From: DATHTS01 sp041940425
GTDB taxonomy: Bacteria; Acidobacteriota; Blastocatellia; Pyrinomonadales; Pyrinomonadaceae
Direction of reading: 5' to 3'
DNA: 64,000 bases
NCBI GenBank assembly: GCA_041940425.1
Contig: JBGTSF010000017.1
Span: 1-64,000 of the forward strand
Part shown: piece after piece, positions 8,488 to 17,268 of the stretch
Position numbering within the stretch: the first letter of the stretch is position 1
Layout: each line of letters starts with the position of its first letter
Made by a program: the position numbers and the translations under genes
Notes under the pieces: generated by a model
What the model was told of the DNA's origin: nothing
What the model saw: the letters and a program-made list of their open reading frames with translations, nothing else
Database searches by the model: none

Positions 8488-9282
8488 ATGCACGAAAATT
8501 TCTCAAAAGTTATCAAACCGAAATCCGAAGAAGCCGAACTGCTCGCGCAGATTGATCCGTCGCGTCTGCCCGAACATATCGCCGTGATTATGGACGGCAA
8601 CGGGCGCTGGGCGAAAAAGCGCGGCAAACCGAGAATTTTCGGTCATCGTGAAGGCGCGGAATCGGTGCGTTCGATTCTCGACACCTGCGCGAGATTGCAG
8701 ATCAAAGCCGTAACGCTTTACGCCTTTTCGACCGAAAACTGGGAACGTCCCGAGGATGAAGTTTCGGGCTTGATGCAGATGCTCAAAATTTATCTGAAAA
8801 AGGAATTGAATACGGTTCATAAAAACAACATTCGCTTTCAGGCAATCGGGAAAATCGAAGGTTTATCAGCCGATATTCAAAAACAAATCCGCGCCGCCGA
8901 AGAAAAAACGAAAAATAATACGGGAACGGTTTTGAGCGTCGCGCTCAATTACGGCGGACGCGCCGAGATCGCCGAAGCCGCCAAACGCGCCGCGCAAAAG
9001 ATTCTGGAAAACGGGCGGTCAATCGAAGATTTAAACGAAACGGACATCGAAGAAAATCTTTATACAAAGGGCTTGCCCGAAGTTGATCTGCTGATCCGCA
9101 CGAGCGGCGAATTTCGCATCTCGAATTTCCTCTTGTGGCAATTAGCCTATAGCGAGATTTATGTAACCCCGACGCTTTTTCCCGATTTTCGACGCGCTGA
9201 AATCTTTAAAGCGATCTTAGATTTTCAAAAACGCGAACGGCGTTTTGGCGGTGTTACGACATCAAACGAAAATAAAGGTTGA
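8488..9282 (+). CDS. uppS: Isoprenyl transferase (undecaprenyl diphosphate synthase)
   Basis: The enzyme extends farnesyl diphosphate with isopentenyl units to the C55 lipid carrier needed for peptidoglycan and LPS. HIAVIMDGNGRWAKKRG carries the catalytic aspartate; LYAFSTENW and LIRTSGEFRISNFLLWQ are the other signature blocks. The 264-residue length is normal with a short N-terminal extension. In many bacteria cdsA follows directly; here two TIR-domain genes stand between them. Confidence 0.95.
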   Translation: MHENFSKVIKPKSEEAELLAQIDPSRLPEHIAVIMDGNGRWAKKRGKPRIFGHREGAESVRSILDTCARLQIKAVTLYAFSTENWERPEDEVSGLMQMLKIYLKKELNTVHKNNIRFQAIGKIEGLSADIQKQIRAAEEKTKNNTGTVLSVALNYGGRAEIAEAAKRAAQKILENGRSIEDLNETDIEENLYTKGLPEVDLLIRTSGEFRISNFLLWQLAYSEIYVTPTLFPDFRRAEIFKAILDFQKRERRFGGVTTSNENKG

Positions 9283-9332
9283 TTTTTCCTTTTATAACTT
9301 TAAAATAAGCATCAAGGATTGGGGTAAAAAAA

Positions 9333-9740
9333 ATGAAAGTTTTTTTAAGTTATTCGCATAAGGACAGTAAATTGGCGGAACAAATAGCGAAAGAATTATC
9401 TAAATTCGATCTGGATGTTTGGAATGCTGAAACAGAAATATTCCCCGGAGATAATTGGGCGGAGAAAGTTTCAGATGCCTTAAAGGATTCCGATGCAATG
9501 GTGGTTCTGATCACACCTGATTCACTGGAATCAAAAACTGTTCAGCGTGAAATCGAATACGCGCTCGGAAACAATTCATATAACAACCGTCTGATACCCG
9601 TTCTGGTCGGTTCTGAGGAAACCGTGTCTGAGAAGAGTCTTCCGTGGGTTTTGCAAAAATTACAAACCGTCCGTTTATCAAAACCGGAGCAATTTAACAT
9701 ACAAGTCGGTCAAATTAACAAAGCGATTCGTGGAGACTGA
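9333..9740 (+). CDS. Stand-alone TIR domain protein 1
   Basis: 135 residues, almost entirely one TIR domain. MKVFLSYSHKDS is strand A and box 1, TEIFPGDNWAEKV the BB-loop region, DAMVVLITPDSLES strand D, and REIEYAL carries the glutamate at the position that is catalytic in TIR NAD-cleaving enzymes. There is no second domain, so it may act as an NADase effector, a signal-making enzyme, or an adaptor; the sequence does not say which. The gene is visibly more AT-rich than uppS and cdsA around it and has GGGG upstream of its ATG. Confidence 0.85.
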   Translation: MKVFLSYSHKDSKLAEQIAKELSKFDLDVWNAETEIFPGDNWAEKVSDALKDSDAMVVLITPDSLESKTVQREIEYALGNNSYNNRLIPVLVGSEETVSEKSLPWVLQKLQTVRLSKPEQFNIQVGQINKAIRGD

Positions 9741-9769
9741 AGTAATTATTTTTAAATAATATTCAAATT

Positions 9770-10180
9770 ATGTTGCCACAGGAAATTTTTCTTTCTCATT
9801 CCAGTTCCGACAGAGATTTTGCCGACACATTAGCCGATACTTTAAGAAATCACGGAATTCCGGTTTGGTATAGTCAAACTAACATTCTCGGCGCACAGCA
9901 ATGGCAGGATGAAATTGGTGAAGCATTAAACCGATGTGATTGGTTCGCTATAATTCTCTCGCCTAACTCGGTCGAATCAATGTGGGTTAAACGAGAATTG
10001 ATGTTTGCTTTAAATGAAAATAAATTTGCCGATAAGATCGTTCCGATACTTTATCAGCCGTGTGAATTTAACACGCTTTCCTGGACTCTTTCCTTGTTTC
10101 AAATGATTAGATTTTCCGACGATACAGAAAACGGATTTCGTGAACTTTTAAGAACTTGGGGAATCGGCTACAGAAATTAA
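9770..10180 (+). CDS. Stand-alone TIR domain protein 2
   Basis: 136 residues, again one TIR domain: EIFLSHSSSDRDFADTL, VWYSQTNILGAQQWQDEI, WFAIILSPNSVES and WVKRELMFAL with the candidate catalytic glutamate. It is clearly related to protein 1 but only distantly similar, so this is not a recent duplication. It begins 29 nt after gene 1 and ends 3 nt before cdsA. No ThsA-like, pore-forming or other typical TIR partner is next to it. Confidence 0.85.
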   Translation: MLPQEIFLSHSSSDRDFADTLADTLRNHGIPVWYSQTNILGAQQWQDEIGEALNRCDWFAIILSPNSVESMWVKRELMFALNENKFADKIVPILYQPCEFNTLSWTLSLFQMIRFSDDTENGFRELLRTWGIGYRN

Positions 10181-10183
10181 CAA

Positions 10184-11035
10184 ATGTCCAGATTATTAAC
10201 CGCGCTGATTGCGCTTCCGATTTTAATTTTATCAATCATTCTGCCGTATCTTTTGCCGCAGTATCCGCAGGCAAACTGGCTGTTCGTTTTGATCGCGGCA
10301 TTCGCTTTGGGCGCGGGGCTTTTTGAATTTTTTTCGTTTTCAAAAAAACTCGAACTCAAAGCCGATGCCGCGATTGCTTATATCGGCGCGGCATTTTTCT
10401 TTGTCGCGTTTCTTTTCGACGCGCCGCGCAACGCGCCCGATCTGCTGATTTTAACCGCCGCGTTCTTTCTGATCCTCGTTTTGATCTCGCAAACTTTCCG
10501 TTTTCAAAAAGATTTTACGAAAATGCTGGCAGGTGTCGGCGTGACGATTTTAGGTGTTTTTTATATCGCGTTCTTAGGCGGTTTTATCATTGCGATGCGG
10601 GTCGGCTTTTACGAAACGACCGTTCCGTTTCTTTCGACCAAACTGCTCGCATTCTTTTTTCTCGTCGGCTTCGGCGCGGACACGGGCGCGTATTATGTCG
10701 GAAAAGCCATTGGCAAACATAAACTCGTTCCGAAAGTTTCGCCCGGAAAAACTTGGGAAGGCGTGTTCGGCGGGCTTGCCCTGAGCGCGGCTTTCGCGGC
10801 GATTTCGACCGCGACGTTTTTCCCGGAACTTCCCTATAAATTTTCGATTCCGCTCGCGCTCGTCATAAGCGTCGCCGGAATTTTGGGCGATCTGGCGGAA
10901 AGCGCGATGAAACGCGGCGCGGGAACGAAAGACGCGGCAAATATTCTGCCCGGACACGGCGGACTTCTGGACAGATTGGACAGCCTGCTTTTCGGCGCAC
11001 CGATCCTTTATTACTTCGCCCGCTTTCATTTCTAG
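10184..11035 (+). CDS. cdsA: Phosphatidate cytidylyltransferase
   Basis: CdsA makes CDP-diacylglycerol from phosphatidate and CTP in the inner membrane, the branch point of phospholipid synthesis. The 283-residue product has about eight hydrophobic segments and the CDS signature near the C-terminus: SAMKRGAGTKDAANILPGHG followed by GLLDRLDSLLF. KTWEGVFGG lies before it. It follows the second TIR gene by 3 nt and is followed by a terminator. Confidence 0.95.
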   Translation: MSRLLTALIALPILILSIILPYLLPQYPQANWLFVLIAAFALGAGLFEFFSFSKKLELKADAAIAYIGAAFFFVAFLFDAPRNAPDLLILTAAFFLILVLISQTFRFQKDFTKMLAGVGVTILGVFYIAFLGGFIIAMRVGFYETTVPFLSTKLLAFFFLVGFGADTGAYYVGKAIGKHKLVPKVSPGKTWEGVFGGLALSAAFAAISTATFFPELPYKFSIPLALVISVAGILGDLAESAMKRGAGTKDAANILPGHGGLLDRLDSLLFGAPILYYFARFHF

Positions 11036-11061
11036 AAAACAGACACGAAATTTGCTGAAAC

Positions 11062-11087
11062 AACGCTTGACCATAAAGCGTTTTTTT
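11062..11087 (+). terminator. Rho-independent terminator after cdsA
   Basis: AACGCTT (11062-11068) pairs with AAGCGTT (11076-11082) across a 7-nt loop, followed by a T-run. Confidence 0.75.
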
Positions 11088-11097
11088 AAGTGAATTT

Positions 11098-12330
11098 ATG
11101 CGCCTGAATTCGAAAAATCTTTGGCAAAATCAGGATTTTCTGAAACTATGGAGCGCGCAGACGATTTCCGTTTTCGGCACGCAGACGGCTTCGCTGGCGT
11201 ATCCTCTGACGGCAATTCTCGTCCTCGAAGCGTCGTCTGTTCAGATGGGAATTTTGCGTGCTTCGGCGGCGGTTTCGGCGGTGCTGGTCGGATTTTTCGC
11301 GGGCGTGATCGTTGACCGCTTGAGCCGCAAACGTCTTTTGATCGCTACGGATTTGGGACGCGCTTTTCTCGCCGCTCTGATCCCGCTCGCCGCTTTTAAC
11401 GGCGTTCTCAAAATCGAACATCTTTTCGTCATCTCGTTTTTTGCCGGCGCGTTAAATATAACTTCGGAAGTCGCGGGAATGGCTTTTCTGCCGTCGGTCG
11501 TCAAAAAGGAAAACCTCGTCGAAGGCAACAGCAAATTCGCTGCGACCGATTCTGCCGCGGCAATCGCCGGACCGGGACTTTCGGGATTATTGGTGCAAAT
11601 TCTGACCGCGCCCGTAACGATTTTGATAGACGCGGTTTCATTTATTTTCTCCGCCGTTTTTGTCTGGAAAATCAACGCGCCCGAACAGGAAATTCCGGTC
11701 GAAAAAAGGCAAAGCGTCCGGTCGGAAATTCGGGAAGGTTTCGCTTTCGTTTATAAAAACCCGATCTTGCGACCGCTCGCCGAATCAATCGCGCTTCACT
11801 TCTTATTTATGCTAGTGATCTCGACGATCTTCACGCTTTACGCGATTCGGGAATTAGATTTACAGCCCTTCGCGCTCGGCGTTATTTTCTCGGATTTCGG
11901 TTTCGGATTTTTAGCGGGCGCGCTCGTCGTCAAACGCCTGACGGCGCGTTTCGGGCAAGGAAAAATAATGGTTTATGCAACGCTTCTGAACGCCTTTGCC
12001 GCGTTGCTCATCCCGTCGGCAAGCGGCGCGACGGCTATTTTCGTTTTATTAGCGGCGCATTTTCTGCTCGCGTTCGGAATCCAAATTCACGGTATAAATT
12101 TGATGAGCCTGCGCCAATCAATTACGCCCGATCATCTGCAGGGACGAATGAACGGCACGTTTCGTTTTGTCAATGTTTGTATGATGCTGGTCGGCGCACT
12201 CGCCGCCGGATTTTTAGGTGAATTTATCGGTTTACGCGCCGCGATTTTTATCGGCGCAATCGGAATGTTCGCGCCTTTCTTGCGCTTATTTTTCTCGCCT
12301 GTCCGCGATCTTGCCGAGCCGTTGAGCTAA
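11098..12330 (+). CDS. MFS transporter (EntS/MFS_3-like)
   Basis: 410 residues with about 11-12 membrane segments. LWSAQTISVFGTQ in the first segment and the loop GVIVDRLSRKRLLIATDLGRA between segments 2 and 3 are typical of the MFS_3 drug and siderophore exporter group. ALLIPSASGA and LHGRMNGT-like GRMNGTFRF are in the second half. Substrate unknown. Transcribed alone between two terminators. Confidence 0.85.
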   Translation: MRLNSKNLWQNQDFLKLWSAQTISVFGTQTASLAYPLTAILVLEASSVQMGILRASAAVSAVLVGFFAGVIVDRLSRKRLLIATDLGRAFLAALIPLAAFNGVLKIEHLFVISFFAGALNITSEVAGMAFLPSVVKKENLVEGNSKFAATDSAAAIAGPGLSGLLVQILTAPVTILIDAVSFIFSAVFVWKINAPEQEIPVEKRQSVRSEIREGFAFVYKNPILRPLAESIALHFLFMLVISTIFTLYAIRELDLQPFALGVIFSDFGFGFLAGALVVKRLTARFGQGKIMVYATLLNAFAALLIPSASGATAIFVLLAAHFLLAFGIQIHGINLMSLRQSITPDHLQGRMNGTFRFVNVCMMLVGALAAGFLGEFIGLRAAIFIGAIGMFAPFLRLFFSPVRDLAEPLS

Positions 12331-12457
12331 AAATTTTTCCCGCTCAATTTGCATTTTCACATAACTGTTTTGTATTCTTTTTAAGATTTTATGAACGCGG
12401 TTCGATTTAATAACGACGATAATTGACCGGCGCGAGCGCAAAAAGATTTTAGCGTTC

Positions 12458-12497
12458 CGCCTTTCGTTTGTCGTAAAAATCGAAAGGCGTTTTTTTT
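12458..12497 (+). terminator. Rho-independent terminator
   Basis: CGCCTTTCG (12458-12466) pairs perfectly with CGAAAGGCG (12481-12489), followed by eight T. It closes the MFS transcript; the space between 12331 and 12457 shows no other feature. Confidence 0.85.
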
Positions 12498-12504
12498 ATG
12501 AGCA

Positions 12505-12574
12505 GGGACAAGGGACGAGGGACGAGGGACAAGTAAAGTTTTCCCCTCATCCCTCATCCCTCATCCCTCATCCC
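12505..12574. repeat. Heptamer repeat hairpin (GGGACRA / TCATCCC)
   Basis: Four 7-mers GGGACAA, GGGACGA, GGGACGA, GGGACAA (12505-12532), then after a short loop four perfect TCATCCC copies (12547-12574). The two blocks are nearly complementary, so the whole forms a hairpin. It ends 7 nt before the aspS start codon. Confidence 0.92.
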
Positions 12575-12581
12575 TTAAAAT

Positions 12582-14390
12582 ATGTTAGATACGTTAGGAA
12601 ATTTAGAGCGAACGCATACTTGCGGCGAACTTCGCGCGGAAAATGTCGGCGAGCAGGTCGTTTTGATGGGCTGGGTTGCGAAGAAACGCGACTTCGGCGT
12701 TTTTACATTTATTGATCTGCGCGACCGTTACGGCGTAACGCAGACGGTCGTTTCGGAAGAAACCGCGAAAGACGCGCACACGAAAGTGAAAAATGTGCGC
12801 GGCGAATTTGTGATCGCCGTCAAGGGCGAAGTTTTTCGGCGCGATGAAAACGCGCGAAATGCAAAACTCGCAACCGGCGACATCGAAGTTCACGTTAAAG
12901 AAATTTTGATCTTGAACGATGCGAAAACCTTGCCGTTCGAACTAGAAAAAGCCGGTTCGCAAAATCTCGCGTCGGAAGATTTGCGTCTCAAATACCGCTA
13001 TCTCGACCTGCGCCGTCCGCGTCTGCAAAATAATCTGCTGATGCGTGCGAAAACGATTGCGAAGATCCGCGAATATGTCGAGGCAAACGGTTTTGTCGAG
13101 ATCGAAACGCCGATTCTGCTTAAATCTACGCCTGAAGGCGCGAGAGATTTTATCGTCCCGTCGCGCATTCATACGGGAAAATTTTTCGCGCTTCCGCAGT
13201 CGCCGCAGATTCTCAAACAGATCACGATGATCGCCGGATTCGACAAATATTATCAGATCGCCCGCTGTTTCCGCGACGAGGATTTGCGCGCCGACCGCCA
13301 GCCGGAATTTACGCAACTCGATTTGGAAATGAGCTTTACAAACCGCGAAACAGTTTACGGTTTGATGGAAGGAATGTTCCGGCATGTTTTCAAACTTATT
13401 GACGTCGAACTGCCCGAAGAATTTCCGCGGATGACATATTCGGAGGCGATGCGCCGATTTGGTTCTGACAAACCCGACCTGCGTTTTGAGATGGAAATCG
13501 TTGACCTTTCGGAAAATCTCAAAGAAACCGATTTCGCGCCGTTCGCGTCGGTTCTCGAAAAAAACGGCGCGATAAAAGCAATTGTCGCCAAAGGCAAAGC
13601 CGATTATTCGCGTAAACAACTTGATGAATTGCAGGAATTTGTCAAACGCTACGGCGCATCTGCTTTGGCGTGGATAAAACTCGGCGATGAAACGACTTCT
13701 TCGCTTTTAAAAGTTCTGGGCGAAGCGAAAATTTCCGAACTCGCAAGCGAGGCAAAAGCCGAAAAAGGCGACGCGCTTTTGATCGTCGCGGGCAGAAAAT
13801 CAATTGTCGCGGCAAGCCTCGGCGCATTGCGTCTGGAAATCGCCAGACGCGAAAATCTGATTCCGAAAGACGTTTTCAAACCGCTCATCGTTACCGAATT
13901 TCCGATGTTCGAACACGACGACGAAACCGACATATACTTCGCCGCGCATCATCCGTTCACGTCGCCGATGGACGAAGACCTCGAACTTTTCAAACGCGCC
14001 GTCGAAAACGAAAGCGAGCGTCATCTGCTGGGGAAAATTCGCGCCAAGGCTTACGACACGGTCATCAACGGCATCGAGGTCGCGGGCGGCTCGATCCGAA
14101 TTCACCAGCGCGACGTGCAGGCTTTGAATTTTAAAGCTCTCGGACTTTCGCCGGAAAAGGCAAAAGAAAGATTCGGATTTTTTCTCGAAGCACTCGAATA
14201 CGGCACGCCGCCGCACGGCGGTTTCGCCGCCGGAATCGAGCGGACGCTGATGGCGCTTCTCCAAAACGACAACATCCGCGACCTGATCGCCTTTCCGAAA
14301 ACCGCTTCGGCGCAGGATTTGATGATGGACGCGCCGGGTGAAGTTGACGAAGCGCAACTCGATGATTTGGGAATAAAAGTTATTGATTAA
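12582..14390 (+). CDS. aspS: Aspartyl-tRNA synthetase
   Basis: Class II synthetase of bacterial type, 602 residues. N-terminal OB-fold (THTCGELRAENVGEQVVLMG), catalytic core with motif 2 (CFRDEDLRADRQPEFTQLD) and motif 3 (GGFAAGIERTLMALL), and the large bacterial insertion domain between them. QARDV-like HQRDVQ and GIEVAGGSIRIH are also characteristic. Whether it is discriminating or also charges tRNA-Asn cannot be decided without knowing if gatCAB is in the genome. The ATG is 7 nt after a heptamer repeat and has no strong Shine-Dalgarno. Confidence 0.96.
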   Translation: MLDTLGNLERTHTCGELRAENVGEQVVLMGWVAKKRDFGVFTFIDLRDRYGVTQTVVSEETAKDAHTKVKNVRGEFVIAVKGEVFRRDENARNAKLATGDIEVHVKEILILNDAKTLPFELEKAGSQNLASEDLRLKYRYLDLRRPRLQNNLLMRAKTIAKIREYVEANGFVEIETPILLKSTPEGARDFIVPSRIHTGKFFALPQSPQILKQITMIAGFDKYYQIARCFRDEDLRADRQPEFTQLDLEMSFTNRETVYGLMEGMFRHVFKLIDVELPEEFPRMTYSEAMRRFGSDKPDLRFEMEIVDLSENLKETDFAPFASVLEKNGAIKAIVAKGKADYSRKQLDELQEFVKRYGASALAWIKLGDETTSSLLKVLGEAKISELASEAKAEKGDALLIVAGRKSIVAASLGALRLEIARRENLIPKDVFKPLIVTEFPMFEHDDETDIYFAAHHPFTSPMDEDLELFKRAVENESERHLLGKIRAKAYDTVINGIEVAGGSIRIHQRDVQALNFKALGLSPEKAKERFGFFLEALEYGTPPHGGFAAGIERTLMALLQNDNIRDLIAFPKTASAQDLMMDAPGEVDEAQLDDLGIKVID

Positions 14391-14417
14391 ATATAAGGCA
14401 GGCGTTATGCTTGCCTT

Positions 14418-14696
14418 ATGAAAATTCCGTGGAAACTCATCTCGGCATTTTATTTTCCGCTACATTTGGCATTCGGAAGTTTTTATCTCTCTTATGAAAT
14501 GTTAAATGGTAAAACCGATTGTCGAAATTGCAGTTTTTGCAATGCTTTTAGTTGTGCGGATCAAACCTCTCTATTTTGGTCTGATTTATTTTTTTACATC
14601 GGACTTGGATTGGTTGTTTTTTCGATCATACTTCCATCAATAATTTCTTACAGAAACGAGAAAGTAATCGAGTCAAGTATTTTGAAAGAAATATAA
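14418..14696 (+). CDS. Small membrane protein of unknown function
   Basis: 92 residues, two predicted membrane helices (about 7-28 and 55-78) and a Cys-rich loop between them with CRNCSFCNAFSC, two C-x-x-C pairs that could bind metal or form disulfides. Not recognised. A hairpin ATAAGGCA (14393-14400) / TGCCTTAT (14412-14419) overlaps the start codon, which could affect translation or serve as the aspS terminator. The gene is more AT-rich than aspS. Confidence 0.65.
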   Translation: MKIPWKLISAFYFPLHLAFGSFYLSYEMLNGKTDCRNCSFCNAFSCADQTSLFWSDLFFYIGLGLVVFSIILPSIISYRNEKVIESSILKEI

Positions 14697-14703
14697 TAAA
14701 CGC

Positions 14704-15171
14704 TCATTTTAATAAATTACTCAAAAATCTTATTGTCGCTTCATAAATCTCCGCATCTTCCGAAGCGCGCGAACCGGCGATATTGAGATTTTTGCAATCT
14801 GTCGAATCAAGCCATTTTCGCGTTTTTTCAATCGCTTTTTCCAACGATGAGGCGGAAAAATCAATATGCAAAACCGGCTTTTCGTATTTTTCGGAAAACT
14901 TTAAAGTCAAAAGTGATCCGCCTTTTAATTCGCCGTGCGAAAAAATCAAAGTCGCATCCGAATATTTTACATTCAATTCTGTCCTTTCTGCCGGATTTTC
15001 CGTTTCGGTTTCGATTAGATTTTCATATTTATCAGAAACTCGCCCATCTTCCGCGAGACGATTTTTCGGGACGAAACCGCCGATCTCGAAATTGTTTTCC
15101 AGTGCAAAATCGAATGCGGCGCGGTCTGCGCCCGTCTGCCCGCCGGAGATTATTTTTTTGATTTTCGACAT
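14704..15171 (-). CDS. YpsA-like putative molybdenum carrier protein
   Basis: 155 residues. The N-terminus IKKIISGGQTGADRAAFDFA is the nucleotide-binding loop of the putative molybdenum/Moco carrier family (SLOG/Rossmann-like). GELKGGSLLT, ending strand and helix, and the C-terminal NIAGSRASEDAEIYEAT (AGSR/ASE signature) complete the match. Known relatives bind molybdenum cofactor; other SLOG proteins bind nucleotides, so the ligand is uncertain. Convergent with the small membrane protein gene. Confidence 0.82.
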   Translation of the reverse strand: MSKIKKIISGGQTGADRAAFDFALENNFEIGGFVPKNRLAEDGRVSDKYENLIETETENPAERTELNVKYSDATLIFSHGELKGGSLLTLKFSEKYEKPVLHIDFSASSLEKAIEKTRKWLDSTDCKNLNIAGSRASEDAEIYEATIRFLSNLLK

Positions 15172-15297
15172 TTTTCCGAACTGAATAATTTTGAATCTTT
15201 TTATGTCGTTTTTTCAAACACAAACCGGCGTATGACATCAAAACATAAATTTTTATCTAATTCGGCAATTACTGAAATAATAAAACTTGTAACTTTT

Positions 15298-15313
15298 TGG
15301 CATTATGCTTGCA
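15298..15313 (+). promoter_or_regulatory. Sigma-54 type promoter
   Basis: TGGCATTATGCTTGCA: GG and GC elements with exactly 10 nt between them, matching the -24/-12 consensus (TGGCAY-N5-TTGCW). It lies about 70 nt before the start codon of the secreted protein at 15384. Confidence 0.72.
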
Positions 15314-15383
15314 CGATATTCTGCGGCATTTAAACAATTCGTTTGTTTAAAATTTACAAGAAGGGTTTACAAGGAGGAGAAGT

Positions 15384-16340
15384 ATGAAAAAATTTTTATT
15401 TAATTTCTCAATGATTTTGGCAATGACTCTGTCTCTCGGAGTTTTTGCTATTGCTCAGGAAACGACAACAACGACGACGACGACGGTTACTAAAAAGGAA
15501 GTAATCGCTAATCCTGACGGCACCTACACGGTTATCGAATATCCGGTCGGCAAGGAAGTTACGGTCGAATTAACGCCGTATAACATCGAAGGCGCGAAAG
15601 GCTGGGCGAAGGTGATGAGAACCGCCGACGGCACGACCGTCGCGCTGGATTTGTCCGGTCTTCCGGCTACTTCCAAAGAGTATTATGTTTACGCGGTAGA
15701 TAACGCCGGCGCGGTTACACTGCTCGGTCCGGCGACGATTGAAAACGGCATCAGCAAAACGACGTTCACCACGCCGATGAGCCAGTTTATGCTCGTTCTT
15801 TCGCCGAGCGGAGAATTGAAAGCGATTGACACGACTACGCCGGTCGCTTTCCGCAGTGTCGTTCCGAAAGGCTACGCGGTCGTTCCGGTCGGAAACCGCG
15901 TTGAAGACGACGGCGACGAATTGAAAGAAGATCAAAAGGCGACGACTGCCGAGGTCGCTTCGACCTACAGCGTTCCGCTGTTGGGCGTTCCGGCTTTTGA
16001 AAAAGGAACGACGGAGATCAAGATCAATTTTAGCGGCGACCTCGCCGGTTTGAAAGGCAAAGCCTATATTGATCCGCGCGACGACGGCTCGACGCAGATC
16101 AAAATGCGTTTCGACGATATGAAGATGGCGCCGAAAAACAAGAGATTCGTTCTCTGGGCTTCGGCGGCGGACGGAAGCTATACGAAACTCGGTCAGGTCG
16201 TCAACACCGGCGAACGTCAGGAAGGCGAGATCCGCAGTGAAACCGCGCTGAAGGATTTTGGCTTGTTCGTCACGGTCGAAGAAGCGGACGTTGAAACGCC
16301 GACCAGTAAAGTTTACTCCGTGTTTAGCATAAACCCGTAA
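15384..16340 (+). CDS. Secreted protein with two related beta domains
   Basis: 318 residues. Signal peptide 1-24 (ends FAIAQ), then a Thr-rich linker (eight Thr in ETTTTTTTTV). The mature part seems to hold two similar halves: AKVMRTADGTTVALDLSGLP with KEYYVYAVDNAGAVTLLG, and KAYIDPRDDGSTQIKMRFDD with KRFVLWASAADGSYTKLGQV. The repeated Y/F-VLWA-DGSYTKLG pattern resembles the extracytoplasmic domain of anti-sigma-K-like proteins, but no anti-sigma or membrane part is present. Strong AAGGAGG before the ATG and a sigma-54-like promoter further up suggest regulated, high expression. Function unknown. Confidence 0.75.
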   Translation: MKKFLFNFSMILAMTLSLGVFAIAQETTTTTTTTVTKKEVIANPDGTYTVIEYPVGKEVTVELTPYNIEGAKGWAKVMRTADGTTVALDLSGLPATSKEYYVYAVDNAGAVTLLGPATIENGISKTTFTTPMSQFMLVLSPSGELKAIDTTTPVAFRSVVPKGYAVVPVGNRVEDDGDELKEDQKATTAEVASTYSVPLLGVPAFEKGTTEIKINFSGDLAGLKGKAYIDPRDDGSTQIKMRFDDMKMAPKNKRFVLWASAADGSYTKLGQVVNTGERQEGEIRSETALKDFGLFVTVEEADVETPTSKVYSVFSINP

Positions 16341-16397
16341 TTTATGCTAAATACTTTAGGAAACGATGATCTGTAAAATGGTTTTCGTTTCTCTCGT

Positions 16398-16434
16398 CGG
16401 GAATGATATTTCAAAATATCATTCCCGTTTTTTT
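16398..16434 (+). terminator. Rho-independent terminator
   Basis: CGGGAATGATATT (16398-16410) pairs perfectly with AATATCATTCCCG (16415-16427) over a 4-nt loop, followed by seven T. Confidence 0.9.
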
Positions 16435-16459
16435 ACCGCAAATTCTCAAACTTTATATT

Positions 16460-16475
16460 CGGTATGATTATTGCA
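16460..16475 (+). promoter_or_regulatory. Weak sigma-54-like element
   Basis: CGGTATGATTATTGCA keeps GG and GC with the correct 10-nt spacing and a good TTGCA, but the -24 half is poor. It lies about 140 nt before the stress-type operon. Treat as a possibility only. Confidence 0.3.
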
Positions 16476-16612
16476 ACTGTGTATATCTTGACTATTAAAA
16501 TGATACACGGAAAATTTCAAAATCAACGATGAGCAGTTTTGAAATCGGAAAAATTCAGAGCGGTCTCACAAGCCGCTAAAAATCAATAAATACGGAAAAG
16601 GGGAAATGTAAT

Positions 16613-17245
16613 ATGGCTAATAAACAAAATCAAAATATACAAGGCGGAACGTCGGCAAGACAGGCTAAGGACGAACTTTCGACGAATTCTCAGGAGCAAA
16701 AAGATTCGGATTCTACAGTCGAATCCGTAAAAGAGTCGGCGAAAGATACGGCTAAAGATTTATACGATCAGGCAAAAGGGACAGCCGGACAAGCCTATGG
16801 CGCGGCGACGAAAAAAGCCGAGTCGGCAATCGGCGAAAAGAAAGCAAATCTGGCAAGCGGTCTGACTTCGGTTGCGGACAGCCTGCATCAGGCGACGGAA
16901 AATCTGCGCGAACAGGACGATCAGATCGGCATCACGAAATTAACCGCGAAATACGGTGACGAACTGGCAAATCAGCTCGAACGAATCTCAGATTATTTCG
17001 AAAATAAAGATCCGCGCGAGATGATGAGAGACGTCGAAGGCTTTGCGCGGCGCAATCCGGAAATATTTCTCGGCGCGGCTTTTACGTTAGGACTTCTGGC
17101 GGCAAGATTTTTAAAGAGTTCCGGCAATGGAAAAAATTCTGCGCAGAATAACCGTCAGATATCGCGCAGCCGGAAAACGGGAAGCGAAACAAACAATATA
17201 AAAACGCTCGACAACAGATCGGTGAACAAAGATCAGAAATTATAA
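16613..17245 (+). CDS. LEA/YqjD-like stress protein
   Basis: 210 residues. A hydrophilic N-terminal half with long amphipathic helices (VKESAKDTAKDLYDQAKGTA, AYGAATKKAES) like late-embryogenesis-abundant and CsbD-type stress proteins, then RRNPEIFLGAAFTLGLLAARFL, a single membrane helix of the kind found in YqjD/DUF883 proteins, and a basic tail. First gene of a tight three-gene set with a holin-family and a DUF3618 protein; GGGG before the ATG. Probably a membrane-anchored envelope or stress protein; the exact role is unknown. Confidence 0.7.
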   Translation: MANKQNQNIQGGTSARQAKDELSTNSQEQKDSDSTVESVKESAKDTAKDLYDQAKGTAGQAYGAATKKAESAIGEKKANLASGLTSVADSLHQATENLREQDDQIGITKLTAKYGDELANQLERISDYFENKDPREMMRDVEGFARRNPEIFLGAAFTLGLLAARFLKSSGNGKNSAQNNRQISRSRKTGSETNNIKTLDNRSVNKDQKL

Positions 17246-17268
17246 AAACCGGATAACGGGAGGAGTTT

